Shown here one piece after another: positions 33,280-42,215 of a stretch of DNA of 64,000 nt. The translations under genes and the position numbers were made by a program. This DNA comes from Candidatus Sumerlaeia bacterium (GTDB taxonomy: Bacteria; Sumerlaeota; Sumerlaeia; SLMS01; JAHLLQ01). Location of the stretch: NCBI GenBank assembly GCA_019634695.1, contig JAHCAW010000014.1, positions 16,934 through 80,933 of the forward strand. The letters run 5' to 3'. Below the pieces are notes generated by a model, which saw only the letters and a program-made list of their open reading frames with translations, did not search any database and had not been told where the DNA came from. Each line of letters begins with the position of its first letter. Positions within the stretch are counted from its first letter, which is position 1.

Positions 33280-34610
33280 GTGTCGAGACTCAAGGCCGAC
33301 TGCCCGCCCTGCTGCCGGCGTCTTCGGGGCTTCGGCTCGTGTCGCCGGGGGCCCGTGCGGCGGTCGGCGGCTGGGACACGCTCAGCGCGAAGGTGCTTTG
33401 CGTCGGCTTGGTGACCCTGGTCTTCATCGACTGGCTGGGGGACTACTTCAAGAATCCGATGTTCACGGCCGTCGGGCGCATGGCGCGCGCCGGCCTGCTG
33501 GCCTACTTCATGTTCTACATCATGCGGACGGGCCCGATGTTCTGGAAGCACGGGTTCTCGTTCGGTCGCCCGCTGTTCGTGCTGGCCTTGTCCTTGTTCA
33601 TCTATGCGCCATTGGACCGCGAGCCGCTGGCCGGCGTCTATTTCTACGCGCGCATCCTTTACTGGATCGCGGCGACCGTCATGGCCTATAGGCTGCTGCG
33701 AATAGGGGCCCTGACGATCGGGATGGTTGAGAAGACTGTGCGATGGATTGTCTTCGTCGCCTTCGCGTTCACGCTGGCCTACATGCGGCGCCCGGAGTTC
33801 GAGACGGACTACAACGCCAGCGCCTACCTTCTGCTGCTGACGCTGCCGCTTCTGCTGTTGAAGGAGAATCGCTCTCGCCTCGACGTGATCTTCTTCTCGG
33901 CCGCGTTGATCGGCATCATTGTAACGGTGAAGCGCGGCGCTGTGCTGGCGCTTGTGCTGTCGACGATCGCGTACCTGCTGGTGAACCTGTACGTGGCGCG
34001 CAACGCCCGGCACACGCTGCGGCTGATCGTCATCGGCCTGGCCTTCCTGGCAATCGGCGGCATGACGGCGATGGTGCGCTGGGAGCGCATCCAGGAGCGC
34101 ACCACGCAGGACAAGCTTTTCGATCCCGAGAAGGCGGGTTCCGGACGCGGACGCATGTTCCGGCGTGCCTGGGACGGCTGGGTCAACGGCACGATCGTGG
34201 TCAACATCTTCGGCAACGGCAACCGGGCCTATCTCTTCTCGCATCCGGATCCGAACCGGCGCAAACCGGCGCACAGCGATCTGTTCACGTTCCTCCACGA
34301 CTACGGGCTGTACGGCATCGGCATGCTGCTCTATCTGCACGCCCACTTCGCGCTGCTCCTGTGGAAATTGGTGCGACGGCGCAACATCATGGCCGGTGCG
34401 GTAGCCTTCTCATGGGTCTCTCTGATCGGCATGAATGTCTACACCTCCGCGGTGGTGAACCCGAATCAGATCATGATGGGCCTGTTTCTGGCGGTTGTGA
34501 CCGCCGAGTTGGGCAGGCCCGAGCGCTATCGATTGCGACTCGTGAACGCCGGCGCACCTCCCGCTCCCGCAAGGCAGCCCCGGCCGCTACCGGCTGCCGG
34601 CACGACCTGA
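33276..34610 (+). CDS. second O-antigen ligase/Wzy-like membrane protein
   Basis: 444 residues from ATG 33276, with GGGAG upstream. About ten to eleven helices. Segments include VLCVGLVTLVFIDWLGDYF, TVRWIVFVAFAFTLAYMRRP, a conserved central TVKRGAVLALVLSTIAY and a large loop carrying GSGRGRMFRRAWDGWVNGTI, FGNGNRAYLFSHP and HSDLFTFLHDYGLYGIGMLL, the Wzy_C-type H-x-D motif region. It would act on lipid-linked oligosaccharide outside the inner membrane. With the Wzy-like protein encoded at 15578 it gives the locus both a polymerase and a ligase, or two polymers. Which is which is not decidable here. Confidence 0.8.
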   Translation: MSVETQGRLPALLPASSGLRLVSPGARAAVGGWDTLSAKVLCVGLVTLVFIDWLGDYFKNPMFTAVGRMARAGLLAYFMFYIMRTGPMFWKHGFSFGRPLFVLALSLFIYAPLDREPLAGVYFYARILYWIAATVMAYRLLRIGALTIGMVEKTVRWIVFVAFAFTLAYMRRPEFETDYNASAYLLLLTLPLLLLKENRSRLDVIFFSAALIGIIVTVKRGAVLALVLSTIAYLLVNLYVARNARHTLRLIVIGLAFLAIGGMTAMVRWERIQERTTQDKLFDPEKAGSGRGRMFRRAWDGWVNGTIVVNIFGNGNRAYLFSHPDPNRRKPAHSDLFTFLHDYGLYGIGMLLYLHAHFALLLWKLVRRRNIMAGAVAFSWVSLIGMNVYTSAVVNPNQIMMGLFLAVVTAELGRPERYRLRLVNAGAPPAPARQPRPLPAAGTT

Positions 34611-34644
34611 TTCGCCTGCGCCCACCCTTTCCATCCCCCAAGAG

Positions 34645-35793
34645 ATGTCCCAATTGACCAAGCCACATCGGGTCGTCGTGACCTCGAATCCCCTCAATCA
34701 TGAGGGCGGGGTCGTGAACTACTACCGCATCTTCCTCGCCCGTTTCCGGGACGAGCGAGTCGAGCTTGTCCACCACGTCTTCGGCTCGCGCATGGAGGAC
34801 TTCTACGCCAAGCGCATGAAGGTGTTGCTGTACCCGTTCCACTTCGTGGCCGACGGCGTTCGCTTCGCCTGGCGCCTGTTGACGGACCGGTCGATCCGCA
34901 TCGTCCAGGTCAGTCCCTCGTTCATCCCGGTGCCGCTCCTGCGTGACGGCGCGGTGCTGGTGATGGCGAAGCTGACGGGCCGCAGGACGGTGGTCTTCTA
35001 TCGTGGTTGGAAGGAATACATGGTGGAGTGGTTCCAGCGGCACCGCGTCGCCTGCCGATTGTTCCGCGCCGTGTTCGACCGGGCGGACGTCACGTTGGTA
35101 TTGGCGCAACGCTTTGCGGACGACCTGAAGGCACTGGGCTGCGATGTCTCGCGCGTGGTCGTCTCGAGCACCATGTTCGAAGGCGAACACCTCAGGCCCG
35201 CCGTACCGCCGCCGGATCCGGCCACGGTGCGCTTTCTGTTCCTGGGGCGTGTGTCGCATCTCAAGGGAATCCACGAGCTGATCGAGGCGGCGGGCCTGCT
35301 GCGCGATGCGGGCAAGTCCTTCCACTTCCGCGTGGTGGGGCACGAGGACGAATCGGGCGTGCTGGATCGCGTGCGCGCGCGCCTTGCGGAACTTGGCCTC
35401 ACGGACCGCTTCGAGTTTCCCGGCCACTTGTCCGGCGGGGCGAAGTTCGATGCCTACGCAAACGCGGACGTCTATGTCTTTCCGTCGTGGCAGGAAGGCT
35501 GCCCGACGTCGGTGCTGGAGGCGCTCGGCTCCGGCCTGTTCGTGGTGGGGACGGATGTCGGTGCCCTTCGCGAAATCCTGCGAGATGGCGAAAATGGCCG
35601 GATCGTTGCCCTGCGCGACGCCCAGGACCTGGCGCGCAAACTCGAGTGGGCCGTGGACCACATCGACGACATTCGCTCGCGTCGTGCGGACATCGCCCGC
35701 GAGGCGCTGCAGCGCTACGAGACGAAGTGCATCCTCGAGCAGTTCCGCACGATCTATCACGGTCTGCTGCCGGAGGTGGCAAGAAGCGCATGA
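34645..35793 (+). CDS. GT4 family glycosyltransferase
   Basis: 382 residues. GT-B fold with donor domain FLFLGRVSHLKGIHELIEAA, LTDRFEFPGHLSGGAKFDAY, and the retaining EX7E motif in PSWQEGCPTSVLEALGSGLF. The N-terminal acceptor domain starts HRVVVTSNPLNHEGGVVNYY. It would add a sugar, with retention of configuration, to the lipid-linked oligosaccharide on the cytoplasmic side. The stop overlaps the next glycosyltransferase by four bases (ATGA). The sugar is unknown. Confidence 0.87.
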   Translation: MSQLTKPHRVVVTSNPLNHEGGVVNYYRIFLARFRDERVELVHHVFGSRMEDFYAKRMKVLLYPFHFVADGVRFAWRLLTDRSIRIVQVSPSFIPVPLLRDGAVLVMAKLTGRRTVVFYRGWKEYMVEWFQRHRVACRLFRAVFDRADVTLVLAQRFADDLKALGCDVSRVVVSSTMFEGEHLRPAVPPPDPATVRFLFLGRVSHLKGIHELIEAAGLLRDAGKSFHFRVVGHEDESGVLDRVRARLAELGLTDRFEFPGHLSGGAKFDAYANADVYVFPSWQEGCPTSVLEALGSGLFVVGTDVGALREILRDGENGRIVALRDAQDLARKLEWAVDHIDDIRSRRADIAREALQRYETKCILEQFRTIYHGLLPEVARSA

Positions 35794-36959
35794 AGAAGGT
35801 CTATCTCGTCGGTCCCACAGAGTCCGCGCTGACCCGGCGCGGCAACCGCCATCCTGCACTCGCGGCGTTCCTCGTCTCGAAGGGCTATGAACTCGAGTAC
35901 ATCTCGAGCGACTTCTACCATGCGACGAAGCAGTTCTTTTCGAAGCAGGAGGTCGCGGAGGCGCAGGCACGGCTGCCGTACAAGCTGACGATCTTTTCGG
36001 TGCTCGGCTACTGGTCGAACGTTTCGATCCGTCGGGTGCTCTCGAACTCCCTGCTGACCCTGAAGGTCTTCTTCTATCTCCTGCCCCGATTGAATCGCGG
36101 GACGGTGCTGATCATCCCGTCGCGGCCGGTGGAGCTGATCTTCGCCAGCGCTCTTCTGCGTCTGCTGCGCGGCACCAGCGTCCTGCTCGACATTCAGGAC
36201 ATCTGGCCGGATGCGTTGGCGATTCGCCACCCCGTCAAGCGCCTGGTATTCAACTCGTATTGCCACGCCTACCTGTATCCTTCCCTGCGGTTCATCGACA
36301 AGTTCATCCACGTGGCCCCCTCGTTCGTGCAGTGGCTGCACCGGTACGCGCCGCGGGCGACGTCGTCGTTTGTTCCCCTCGGTTTCGACGGGCCGCGCTG
36401 GAAAGCAATCCCGCCGGGCGGAGGAGCGCAGGCAGAGGCCGGCTCGCTTCGGCTCGTGTGCGTGGGATTGCTGCAGTATCAGATCGACGTGTTGCCGGTG
36501 GTGAAGGCGCTCGTCGGGCGGTCGGACGCCGAGTTGTTCCTCATCGGGGACGAGGGCGAGGGCGAGCGGTATCCTGAAGTGCGTGGCTTCGTGGACGAGC
36601 ACGCGATGACGAACGTCCACTTCGTCGGGCGCGTCGAGCCGTCCGAGGTGCCGACGCACCTGGCGACGATGCACCTTGGCGTGATGCCAATGATCTCAAG
36701 CTCGATCCCGAACAAGATGTTCGACTACATGGCGGCGTCGCTGCCGATTCTTGTGCTCGGCGAGAATGATAGCGCGGAGTTGGTGGACTCGCTCGGCATA
36801 GGCTGGGCGACGCCTTACACGGCCGAAGGGGTCGTGGCGCTGCTGGACCGGCTCTCGCCGGGCGAGATTGCGGAGAAGAAGCGACGCGTTGGGCAGGTGC
36901 GGAACGATTTCGACCGCGACGTGCTGCACCAGCGCATTCTGGAAGTCATCGAATCGTAG
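35790..36959 (+). CDS. GT4 family glycosyltransferase, WbuB-like
   Basis: 389 residues from ATG 35790. The family word LDIQDIWPDALAIRH in the N-terminal domain and VGLLQYQIDVLPVVKALVGR, VHFVGRVEPSEVPTHLATM and SSIPNKMFDYMAASLPILVL in the donor domain resemble WbuB-type transferases, which add amino-deoxy sugars. The EX7E region appears as KMFDYMAASLPILV, with the first acidic residue replaced, as happens in this subgroup. It is translationally coupled to the preceding GT4 gene. The donor is unknown. Confidence 0.84.
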   Translation: MKKVYLVGPTESALTRRGNRHPALAAFLVSKGYELEYISSDFYHATKQFFSKQEVAEAQARLPYKLTIFSVLGYWSNVSIRRVLSNSLLTLKVFFYLLPRLNRGTVLIIPSRPVELIFASALLRLLRGTSVLLDIQDIWPDALAIRHPVKRLVFNSYCHAYLYPSLRFIDKFIHVAPSFVQWLHRYAPRATSSFVPLGFDGPRWKAIPPGGGAQAEAGSLRLVCVGLLQYQIDVLPVVKALVGRSDAELFLIGDEGEGERYPEVRGFVDEHAMTNVHFVGRVEPSEVPTHLATMHLGVMPMISSSIPNKMFDYMAASLPILVLGENDSAELVDSLGIGWATPYTAEGVVALLDRLSPGEIAEKKRRVGQVRNDFDRDVLHQRILEVIES

Positions 36960-37012
36960 ACTGGCAGGGCGGCCCGGAGAGTTCGGGACCACAGACGCAG
37001 GCAGGGAGCGAC

Positions 37013-39169
37013 ATGGACCAACTGACGCAGAAGCTCGGCTCGGGCGACATGAAGATCCAGGAAGTGCCGGTGCCGTTGCTCGGTCCGGGCGAGGTGTTGG
37101 TGCGCAACCACTACTCGCTGATCAGCAGCGGGACGGAGGGCTCGACGGTCAAGACGGCGCGCAAGAGCCTGATCGGCAAGGCGAAGGAGCGCCCGCAGCA
37201 GGTCAAGCAGGTGCTCGACGTGTTGAGGAAGCAGGGCCCGGTGCAGACGTACCGCGCCGTGATGAAGAAGCTCGAGGCGTACTCGCCGTTGGGCTACAGC
37301 TCGGCGGGCGTCGTGGTGGACATGGGCTGCGACGTCGAGGGACTGGCGATCGGCGACCGCGTGGCCTGCGCGGGAGTGGGCTACGCCAACCATGCCGAGT
37401 TCGTCGCCGTGCCGCGCAACCTGTGCGTGAAACTGCCCGCCGATGCGGACCTGAAGCGGGCGTGCTACAACACGCTTGGCGCGATCGCGTTGCAGGGCAT
37501 CCGTCAGGCGGACCTGCGTCTGGGCGAGAATTGTGCCGTCATTGGCCTGGGTCTGATCGGCCAGTTGACCTGCCTGATGCTGCGGGCGTCGGGCGTGCGG
37601 GTGTTCGGCATCGACGTGGACAGCGCGGCCGTTGCGACGGCGCGTGCGCATTGCGCCGATGAAGCCTGGGCGCGTTCCGAGCCGGGCGTTGCCGAGCGTG
37701 TCGAGGAGTTGACGGGAGGACTCGGCGTCGATGCGGTCATCATCACCGCCGGCACGAGCAGCCTGGACCCGATCAACTTCGCCGGACGCCTGGCGCGCAA
37801 GCGCGGCCGCGTGATTGTCGTTGGCGCCGTTCCGACGGGATTCGATCGCGATCCGTACTACTATCGCAAGGAGCTCGACCTGCGCATGTCGTGCTCCTAC
37901 GGGCCGGGTCGGTACGACCTGGACTACGAGGAGAAGGGCCTCGACTACCCCGCGGCCTACGTGCGCTGGACCGAAAACCGCAACATGGATGCCTTCCAGC
38001 ATCTGGTGCACAGCGGTCGCATCGATGTGGACTACCTGACGACGCACGAGTTCCCCCTCGAGGATGCGGTGGCCGCCTACGGTTTGATCGTGGACCGTTC
38101 GGAGCCGTTCCTTGGCATCGTCATCCGCTACGACATCGAGAAGCCGTTCGAGCGCGGACGCGTGCAGATTGCCGGCGCGACTGCCGCAACGGGCAAGGTG
38201 GGCATCGCCTTCATCGGAGCGGGAAGCTATGCGCAGGGCAACCTGCTGCCAAACCTTCCCGACGCCTCGGAGAGCATCACGCGGCGCGGGGTGCTGACGA
38301 ACACGGGCACGACCTCCAAGCGCGTCGCCGAGCGTTTCGGCTTCGAGTTCTGCACCTCCGAGGAGCAGGACATCCTGGGCTCGGACGCCATCAACACCGT
38401 GTTCATCGCCACGCGGCATGACACACACGGCTCGTACGTTCTCAAGTCCCTGCGCGCCGGCAAGCACGTCTTCGTCGAGAAGCCGCTGTGCCTGACCGAG
38501 GAGGAGCTGGTCGAGATCGAGGCGGCGTGCGCGGAGCGCGCGGCTGCGGGCAAGCCTGCGCACCTGATGGTCGGCTTCAACCGGCGCTTCTCCCCGCTGG
38601 CGGTGGACCTGCGCAAGTCGCTCGGTTCCGGGCCGATGGCGATGATCTATCGCGTCAACGCGGGGTCGATTCCGGCGGACAACTGGATTCAGGACCCTGC
38701 GATCGGCGGCGGCCGCATTGTCGGTGAGGGGTGCCACTTCATCGACTTCCTGACGTTCCTGTGCGGGGCGCTGCCCGTATCGGTCCATGCGGCTGCGATT
38801 CCAGATCCGCAGGGCCTCAACGACACGGTGTCGATCAATCTGTCGTTCGCGGACGGCTCCATCGGGACGGTGTGCTACTTCGCCAACGGCTCGAAGGAGC
38901 TGCCGAAGGAATACGTCGAGGTCTACCAAGCGGGGCGCACGGGCGTGCTGCGGGACTTCAAGGCGATCGAGTTCTTCAACAGCGGCAAGCCCTCTGGACG
39001 GAAGCTGCTGAATCAGGACAAGGGCCAGCGCGACATGGTGCACGAGTTCCTGGCGCGGGTGCGTGACGGCGGCCAGCCGCCGATCTCGCTGTCCGAAATC
39101 GTGGCCGTCACGCGGGCCAGCTTCGCGGTGAGGCACTCGCTCGCCACGCGGCAGGCGATTATGCTCTGA
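37013..39169 (+). CDS. bi-domain oxidoreductase: zinc-type alcohol dehydrogenase plus Gfo/Idh/MocA domain
   Basis: 718 residues, about the sum of two dehydrogenases. Residues about 1-375 are an MDR alcohol-dehydrogenase-like domain (YSPLGYSSAGVVVDMG; AVIGLGLIGQLTCLMLRASG; GVDAVIITAGTSSLD). From about 395 a Gfo/Idh/MocA domain starts (VGIAFIGAGSYAQGN), with the catalytic Lys in HVFVEKPLCLTEEE and GEGCHFIDFLTFLCG. Such fusions occur in exopolysaccharide loci beside heparinase II/III-like and CapA-like genes, but the reaction is not established; NAD-dependent oxidation or epimerisation of a nucleotide sugar is the natural guess. The start has GGGAG six bases upstream. Confidence 0.85.
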   Translation: MDQLTQKLGSGDMKIQEVPVPLLGPGEVLVRNHYSLISSGTEGSTVKTARKSLIGKAKERPQQVKQVLDVLRKQGPVQTYRAVMKKLEAYSPLGYSSAGVVVDMGCDVEGLAIGDRVACAGVGYANHAEFVAVPRNLCVKLPADADLKRACYNTLGAIALQGIRQADLRLGENCAVIGLGLIGQLTCLMLRASGVRVFGIDVDSAAVATARAHCADEAWARSEPGVAERVEELTGGLGVDAVIITAGTSSLDPINFAGRLARKRGRVIVVGAVPTGFDRDPYYYRKELDLRMSCSYGPGRYDLDYEEKGLDYPAAYVRWTENRNMDAFQHLVHSGRIDVDYLTTHEFPLEDAVAAYGLIVDRSEPFLGIVIRYDIEKPFERGRVQIAGATAATGKVGIAFIGAGSYAQGNLLPNLPDASESITRRGVLTNTGTTSKRVAERFGFEFCTSEEQDILGSDAINTVFIATRHDTHGSYVLKSLRAGKHVFVEKPLCLTEEELVEIEAACAERAAAGKPAHLMVGFNRRFSPLAVDLRKSLGSGPMAMIYRVNAGSIPADNWIQDPAIGGGRIVGEGCHFIDFLTFLCGALPVSVHAAAIPDPQGLNDTVSINLSFADGSIGTVCYFANGSKELPKEYVEVYQAGRTGVLRDFKAIEFFNSGKPSGRKLLNQDKGQRDMVHEFLARVRDGGQPPISLSEIVAVTRASFAVRHSLATRQAIML

Positions 39170-39254
39170 GGGCGAGCAGGTTCAATCGGCTTGACCGGCG
39201 AGCGTCTTCTGGACAATCTTCGGGGTGGAATCGCAGTTCAGGAGAAACTCGGAG

Positions 39255-39491
39255 ATGCATGAGCTCAGCGAACAGGATGCGAGAGACTCCTTCTCGAACA
39301 TGCTGAACCGTGTGGATGCGGGGGAGCATTTCGTCATTACCCGTGCCGGCCGTCCCATAGCCGAGGTGATGCCGGTGGAGCGCGCACGTCGGTCTTTCGA
39401 CGACATCGTCCGTTCGATGGACGAGCGCAAGGCACACTGCCGACTTGACGGCCTTCGATGGGCGGAGCTTCGGGACGAAGGGCGTCGGTGA
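39255..39491 (+). CDS. type II antitoxin, Phd/YefM family
   Basis: 78 residues from ATG 39255; a GTG at 39225 would add ten residues. The Phd/YefM pattern is MHELSEQDARDSFSNMLNRV then EHFVITRAGRPIAEVMPVE: an N-terminal DNA-binding beta/helix part and a C-terminal helix that binds the toxin. It overlaps the downstream PIN toxin by one base (TGATG), typical of toxin-antitoxin operons. Antitoxin and complex usually repress their own promoter. The pair interrupts the exopolysaccharide arm. Confidence 0.85.
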   Translation: MHELSEQDARDSFSNMLNRVDAGEHFVITRAGRPIAEVMPVERARRSFDDIVRSMDERKAHCRLDGLRWAELRDEGRR

Positions 39492-39901
39492 TGCAAGTTG
39501 TGTTGGATTGCTCTGTGGCCGTCTCTTGGTTCTTCGCCGACGAGTCGAATCCGGGGGCAGATCGGGTTCGAGAGGCGTTGCGTCTGGAGCCCGGAGTAGT
39601 CCCGGCAATCTGGCCCGTGGAGATCGCGAATGTGTTGGCAATGGCGGCACGGCGGGGCAGGATTTCGGTCGCCGATATGCAGGGATTCCTGGCGGATGCC
39701 CGGGATTTGCCGATCAGGATTGATCGTGGTGGCTGGGACACCCTCACGCGGTCGGTGGAGTTGGCTTCGCAAGAGGGCCTCAGCGTGTACGACGCCATGT
39801 ATCTCGAACTCGCGATTCGGGAGCAACGTCCCTTGGCAACGTTTGACAAGCAACTGATCGAGGCCGCCCGCAGGCACTCGCTCTATTGCGCGCTTCTCTG
39901 A
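39491..39901 (+). CDS. PIN-domain ribonuclease toxin (VapC family)
   Basis: 136 residues from ATG 39491, which overlaps the antitoxin stop. The acidic metal-binding residues of the PIN domain are in place: Asp in QVVLDCSVAVSWFF, Glu in PVEIANVLAMAAR, Asp in SVYDAMYLELAIR and Asp in ATFDKQLIEA. VapC toxins cut tRNA or rRNA when the labile antitoxin is lost. The pair stands between the bi-domain dehydrogenase and the heparinase-like gene, and could stabilise the locus or be a chance insertion. Confidence 0.88.
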   Translation: MQVVLDCSVAVSWFFADESNPGADRVREALRLEPGVVPAIWPVEIANVLAMAARRGRISVADMQGFLADARDLPIRIDRGGWDTLTRSVELASQEGLSVYDAMYLELAIREQRPLATFDKQLIEAARRHSLYCALL

Positions 39902-39914
39902 GGCCGCCCGCGTC

Positions 39915-41903
39915 GTGCCCTCCCTCGCCTGGTACGTTCAACGTCTCTCCGCGATGAGTCCCGCGGAGATTCCCTGGCGACTCTCCCACAAGGTTCGCGA
40001 CGAGGTCGGCCGGTTCCGCTCGTGGCCGACGGCCGAAGCGATCCCGTTCTCCTCCATCTGGAACGGCCCCGCCACGTTGATCGAGTGGCGCGCCGCGGCC
40101 CGTTCCCCCCTTCCCGCCAAACCTGCCGAGCACGAACTGGCCTCGTGGCCCGAGGAGTGGCGCACGCGCTGCCTCGCCGAGGCAGAAGACCTGCTCGCCC
40201 ATCGCGTGACGTTCTTCCATCTCGAGCGTCATGATCTTGGAGAAGCGATCGACTGGAACCGCGACTGCGAAAGCGGCAAGACGGTGCCGGTCACGTACGC
40301 CCCGCGCCTCGACTATCGCGCCGCCAACCGCGTTGGCGACGTCAAGATCGTCTGGGAACTCAATCGCATGCAGCACCTCGTGCGGTTGGCGCAGGCATGG
40401 CTGCTGACGCACGACGACCGCTTTGCCCGCGAAGTGGTCGCGCAAATTCAATCATGGATCGCGCAGTGCCCGTACATGCACGGGATCAATTGGACCAGCG
40501 CGATGGAAGTCTCGCTGCGCGCGCTCGCATGGACGTGGGCCGTCGAGTACATCCTCGACTGGGATGGTCTCGACGACGAGTTCTTCAAGCTGCTTGCGCG
40601 GTCCGTGCATCAGCATCTCGACTTCGTCGACCGCCACTACTCGCTCCACAGTTCGGCGAACAACCACCTTGTGGCCGAGGCCGGTTGCGCGTGCGTGGTC
40701 TCCTCATGGTGGAGCGGCCTGCGTGGCGCCTCGCGATGGCACCAGCACGCCCGCGCGCATCTCGAGCGCGAATGCCTGCGCCAGAATTGGCCCGACGGCG
40801 TGAACAAGGAACAGGCATTCTTCTATCAGTTCTTCGTCTTCGACCTGTTCTTCCTGCCCGCGCTCCAGGCTCGTCGCACTGGCAATCCGTTTCCGAAGGA
40901 ATATCACGCGCGCCTAGAGGCGATGGCCGAGTTCCTTGCCTGGGTGACCGACAGCGCAGGCAACACGCCGCGCGTGGGCGACGAGGATGGCGGGTTGGCC
41001 CTGAGGCTGACTTGGCCGCACGCGAACGAGTGCCATGGCCTGCTCAACACGGCCGCGGCATACTTCGCACGAGCGGACTTCAAGGCGTGGGCGGGCGGTG
41101 TCCTCGATGAGAAATCTGCGTGGCTCCTGCAAGAACGAGACAAATTGGACTACAGTAGTCTGGAGACTCCGCAATCTCGGCGTGCCTCGCGTCTGTTCCC
41201 TGAAGGCGGTTACGCCGTACTGCGTGAGGGAGAGGGCGCGAGTGAGATGCTCGCGCTTCTCGACGTCGGGCCGCTGGGATGGCCGGCGACAGCGGCTCAT
41301 GGGCATGCCGATGCCTTGGCGCTCTGTCTCCACCTGGGCGGCGTGCCGATCCTGTCGGATCCGGGTACTTGGTCATATAGGGACAACAATTGGCGTGTTT
41401 ATCTCAGGAGCACGCCACAGCACTCGACGTTGCAGTTCGGCGAGAACAACCAGGCGCAGTATCTGAATCGATTCATGTGGGGGAAGCGATTCGCCGCGAG
41501 ATTGCGAGAGTTTGAGGCGTGCCCGGAGAGTTCTGTCGTTGTTGGAGATGTGACGTGGTGGAGCGGTGAGCACCACGAGCGTCGTCTGGAGTGGCACTCT
41601 GACACACGGCAGCTTCGGATTGTGGATGTCTGGCACGGAACTCGGCCGGCGAGTATCGTGTTCGTCCTGCATCCGGGAATTCATGCGAGAGCGGTTGATG
41701 AGCGATCCGTTGTCCTTTCGGTGGGTGACGTGACACTGCAATTCACGGTGGATTGCGGTGAGTTGGCCATCGAGCCGATGAAGTTCTCCCCGCGTTGCTA
41801 CGTGCTGGTGCCCTCGATTCGGCTCGTTGTGCGGGGCTTGCCCGCGGCGGGGCGCGCGGCATGCACTTTGCAAGCCCTTGCGTCCGCGACGTCGGCTGGA
41901 TGA
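39915..41903 (+). CDS. heparinase II/III-like polysaccharide lyase
   Basis: 662 residues from GTG 39915, with GAGG about ten bases upstream. An alpha-alpha toroid N-terminal half (WELNRMQHLVRLAQAWLLTH; WTSAMEVSLRALAWTWAVEY; SANNHLVAEAGCACVVSSWW, with the conserved Asn-His) is followed by the heparinase II/III beta-sandwich (GYAVLREGEGASEMLALLDV; AAHGHADALALCLHLGGVPI then LSDPGTWSY). The His and Tyr of the lyase centre are present. There is no signal peptide. Such proteins lie in many exopolysaccharide loci next to bi-domain dehydrogenases; they may trim or cleave the uronate-containing polymer, or modify it without lysis. Confidence 0.85.
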   Translation: MPSLAWYVQRLSAMSPAEIPWRLSHKVRDEVGRFRSWPTAEAIPFSSIWNGPATLIEWRAAARSPLPAKPAEHELASWPEEWRTRCLAEAEDLLAHRVTFFHLERHDLGEAIDWNRDCESGKTVPVTYAPRLDYRAANRVGDVKIVWELNRMQHLVRLAQAWLLTHDDRFAREVVAQIQSWIAQCPYMHGINWTSAMEVSLRALAWTWAVEYILDWDGLDDEFFKLLARSVHQHLDFVDRHYSLHSSANNHLVAEAGCACVVSSWWSGLRGASRWHQHARAHLERECLRQNWPDGVNKEQAFFYQFFVFDLFFLPALQARRTGNPFPKEYHARLEAMAEFLAWVTDSAGNTPRVGDEDGGLALRLTWPHANECHGLLNTAAAYFARADFKAWAGGVLDEKSAWLLQERDKLDYSSLETPQSRRASRLFPEGGYAVLREGEGASEMLALLDVGPLGWPATAAHGHADALALCLHLGGVPILSDPGTWSYRDNNWRVYLRSTPQHSTLQFGENNQAQYLNRFMWGKRFAARLREFEACPESSVVVGDVTWWSGEHHERRLEWHSDTRQLRIVDVWHGTRPASIVFVLHPGIHARAVDERSVVLSVGDVTLQFTVDCGELAIEPMKFSPRCYVLVPSIRLVVRGLPAAGRAACTLQALASATSAG

Positions 41904-42215
41904 TACGACGCGGCTGGCTACGCCTAAGCGGTTTATTGGGGCAGGTGGTGGTGTGGCATTCTCTGGGTAAAAATCGGGCTCGACACACCAAGGTCATCTG
42001 CCTACGGTCTGCAAGCGTACGTTCGGAAAGAAGCCTTATACACGTCAAGCCGCGCAGGGCGCCGGGTAGAAGCCAGCACGAACACACGAAAGTGTTGGGG
42101 CGGATGTCGGGGTTATCGGTCGTGGGGACCCATAACAATTTACTTCGGCATCCTATCGTGCCCCTCGTTTTCAAGCAACCATCAACACAGTCTGAATCGG
42201 GGCGGTAACCTATCA
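41904..42215. other. intergenic region before wecG
   Basis: These 312 bases are visibly less GC-rich than their flanks and hold no credible gene. The change in composition and the distance from the heparinase-like gene suggest a separate promoter for wecG-wecB. I could not fix -35/-10 boxes with confidence. Confidence 0.4.

Noticed and set aside
39205..39254. GTG 39225 as the antitoxin start
   Set aside because: The added residues do not match Phd/YefM N termini; ATG 39255 places the conserved first strand at the start.
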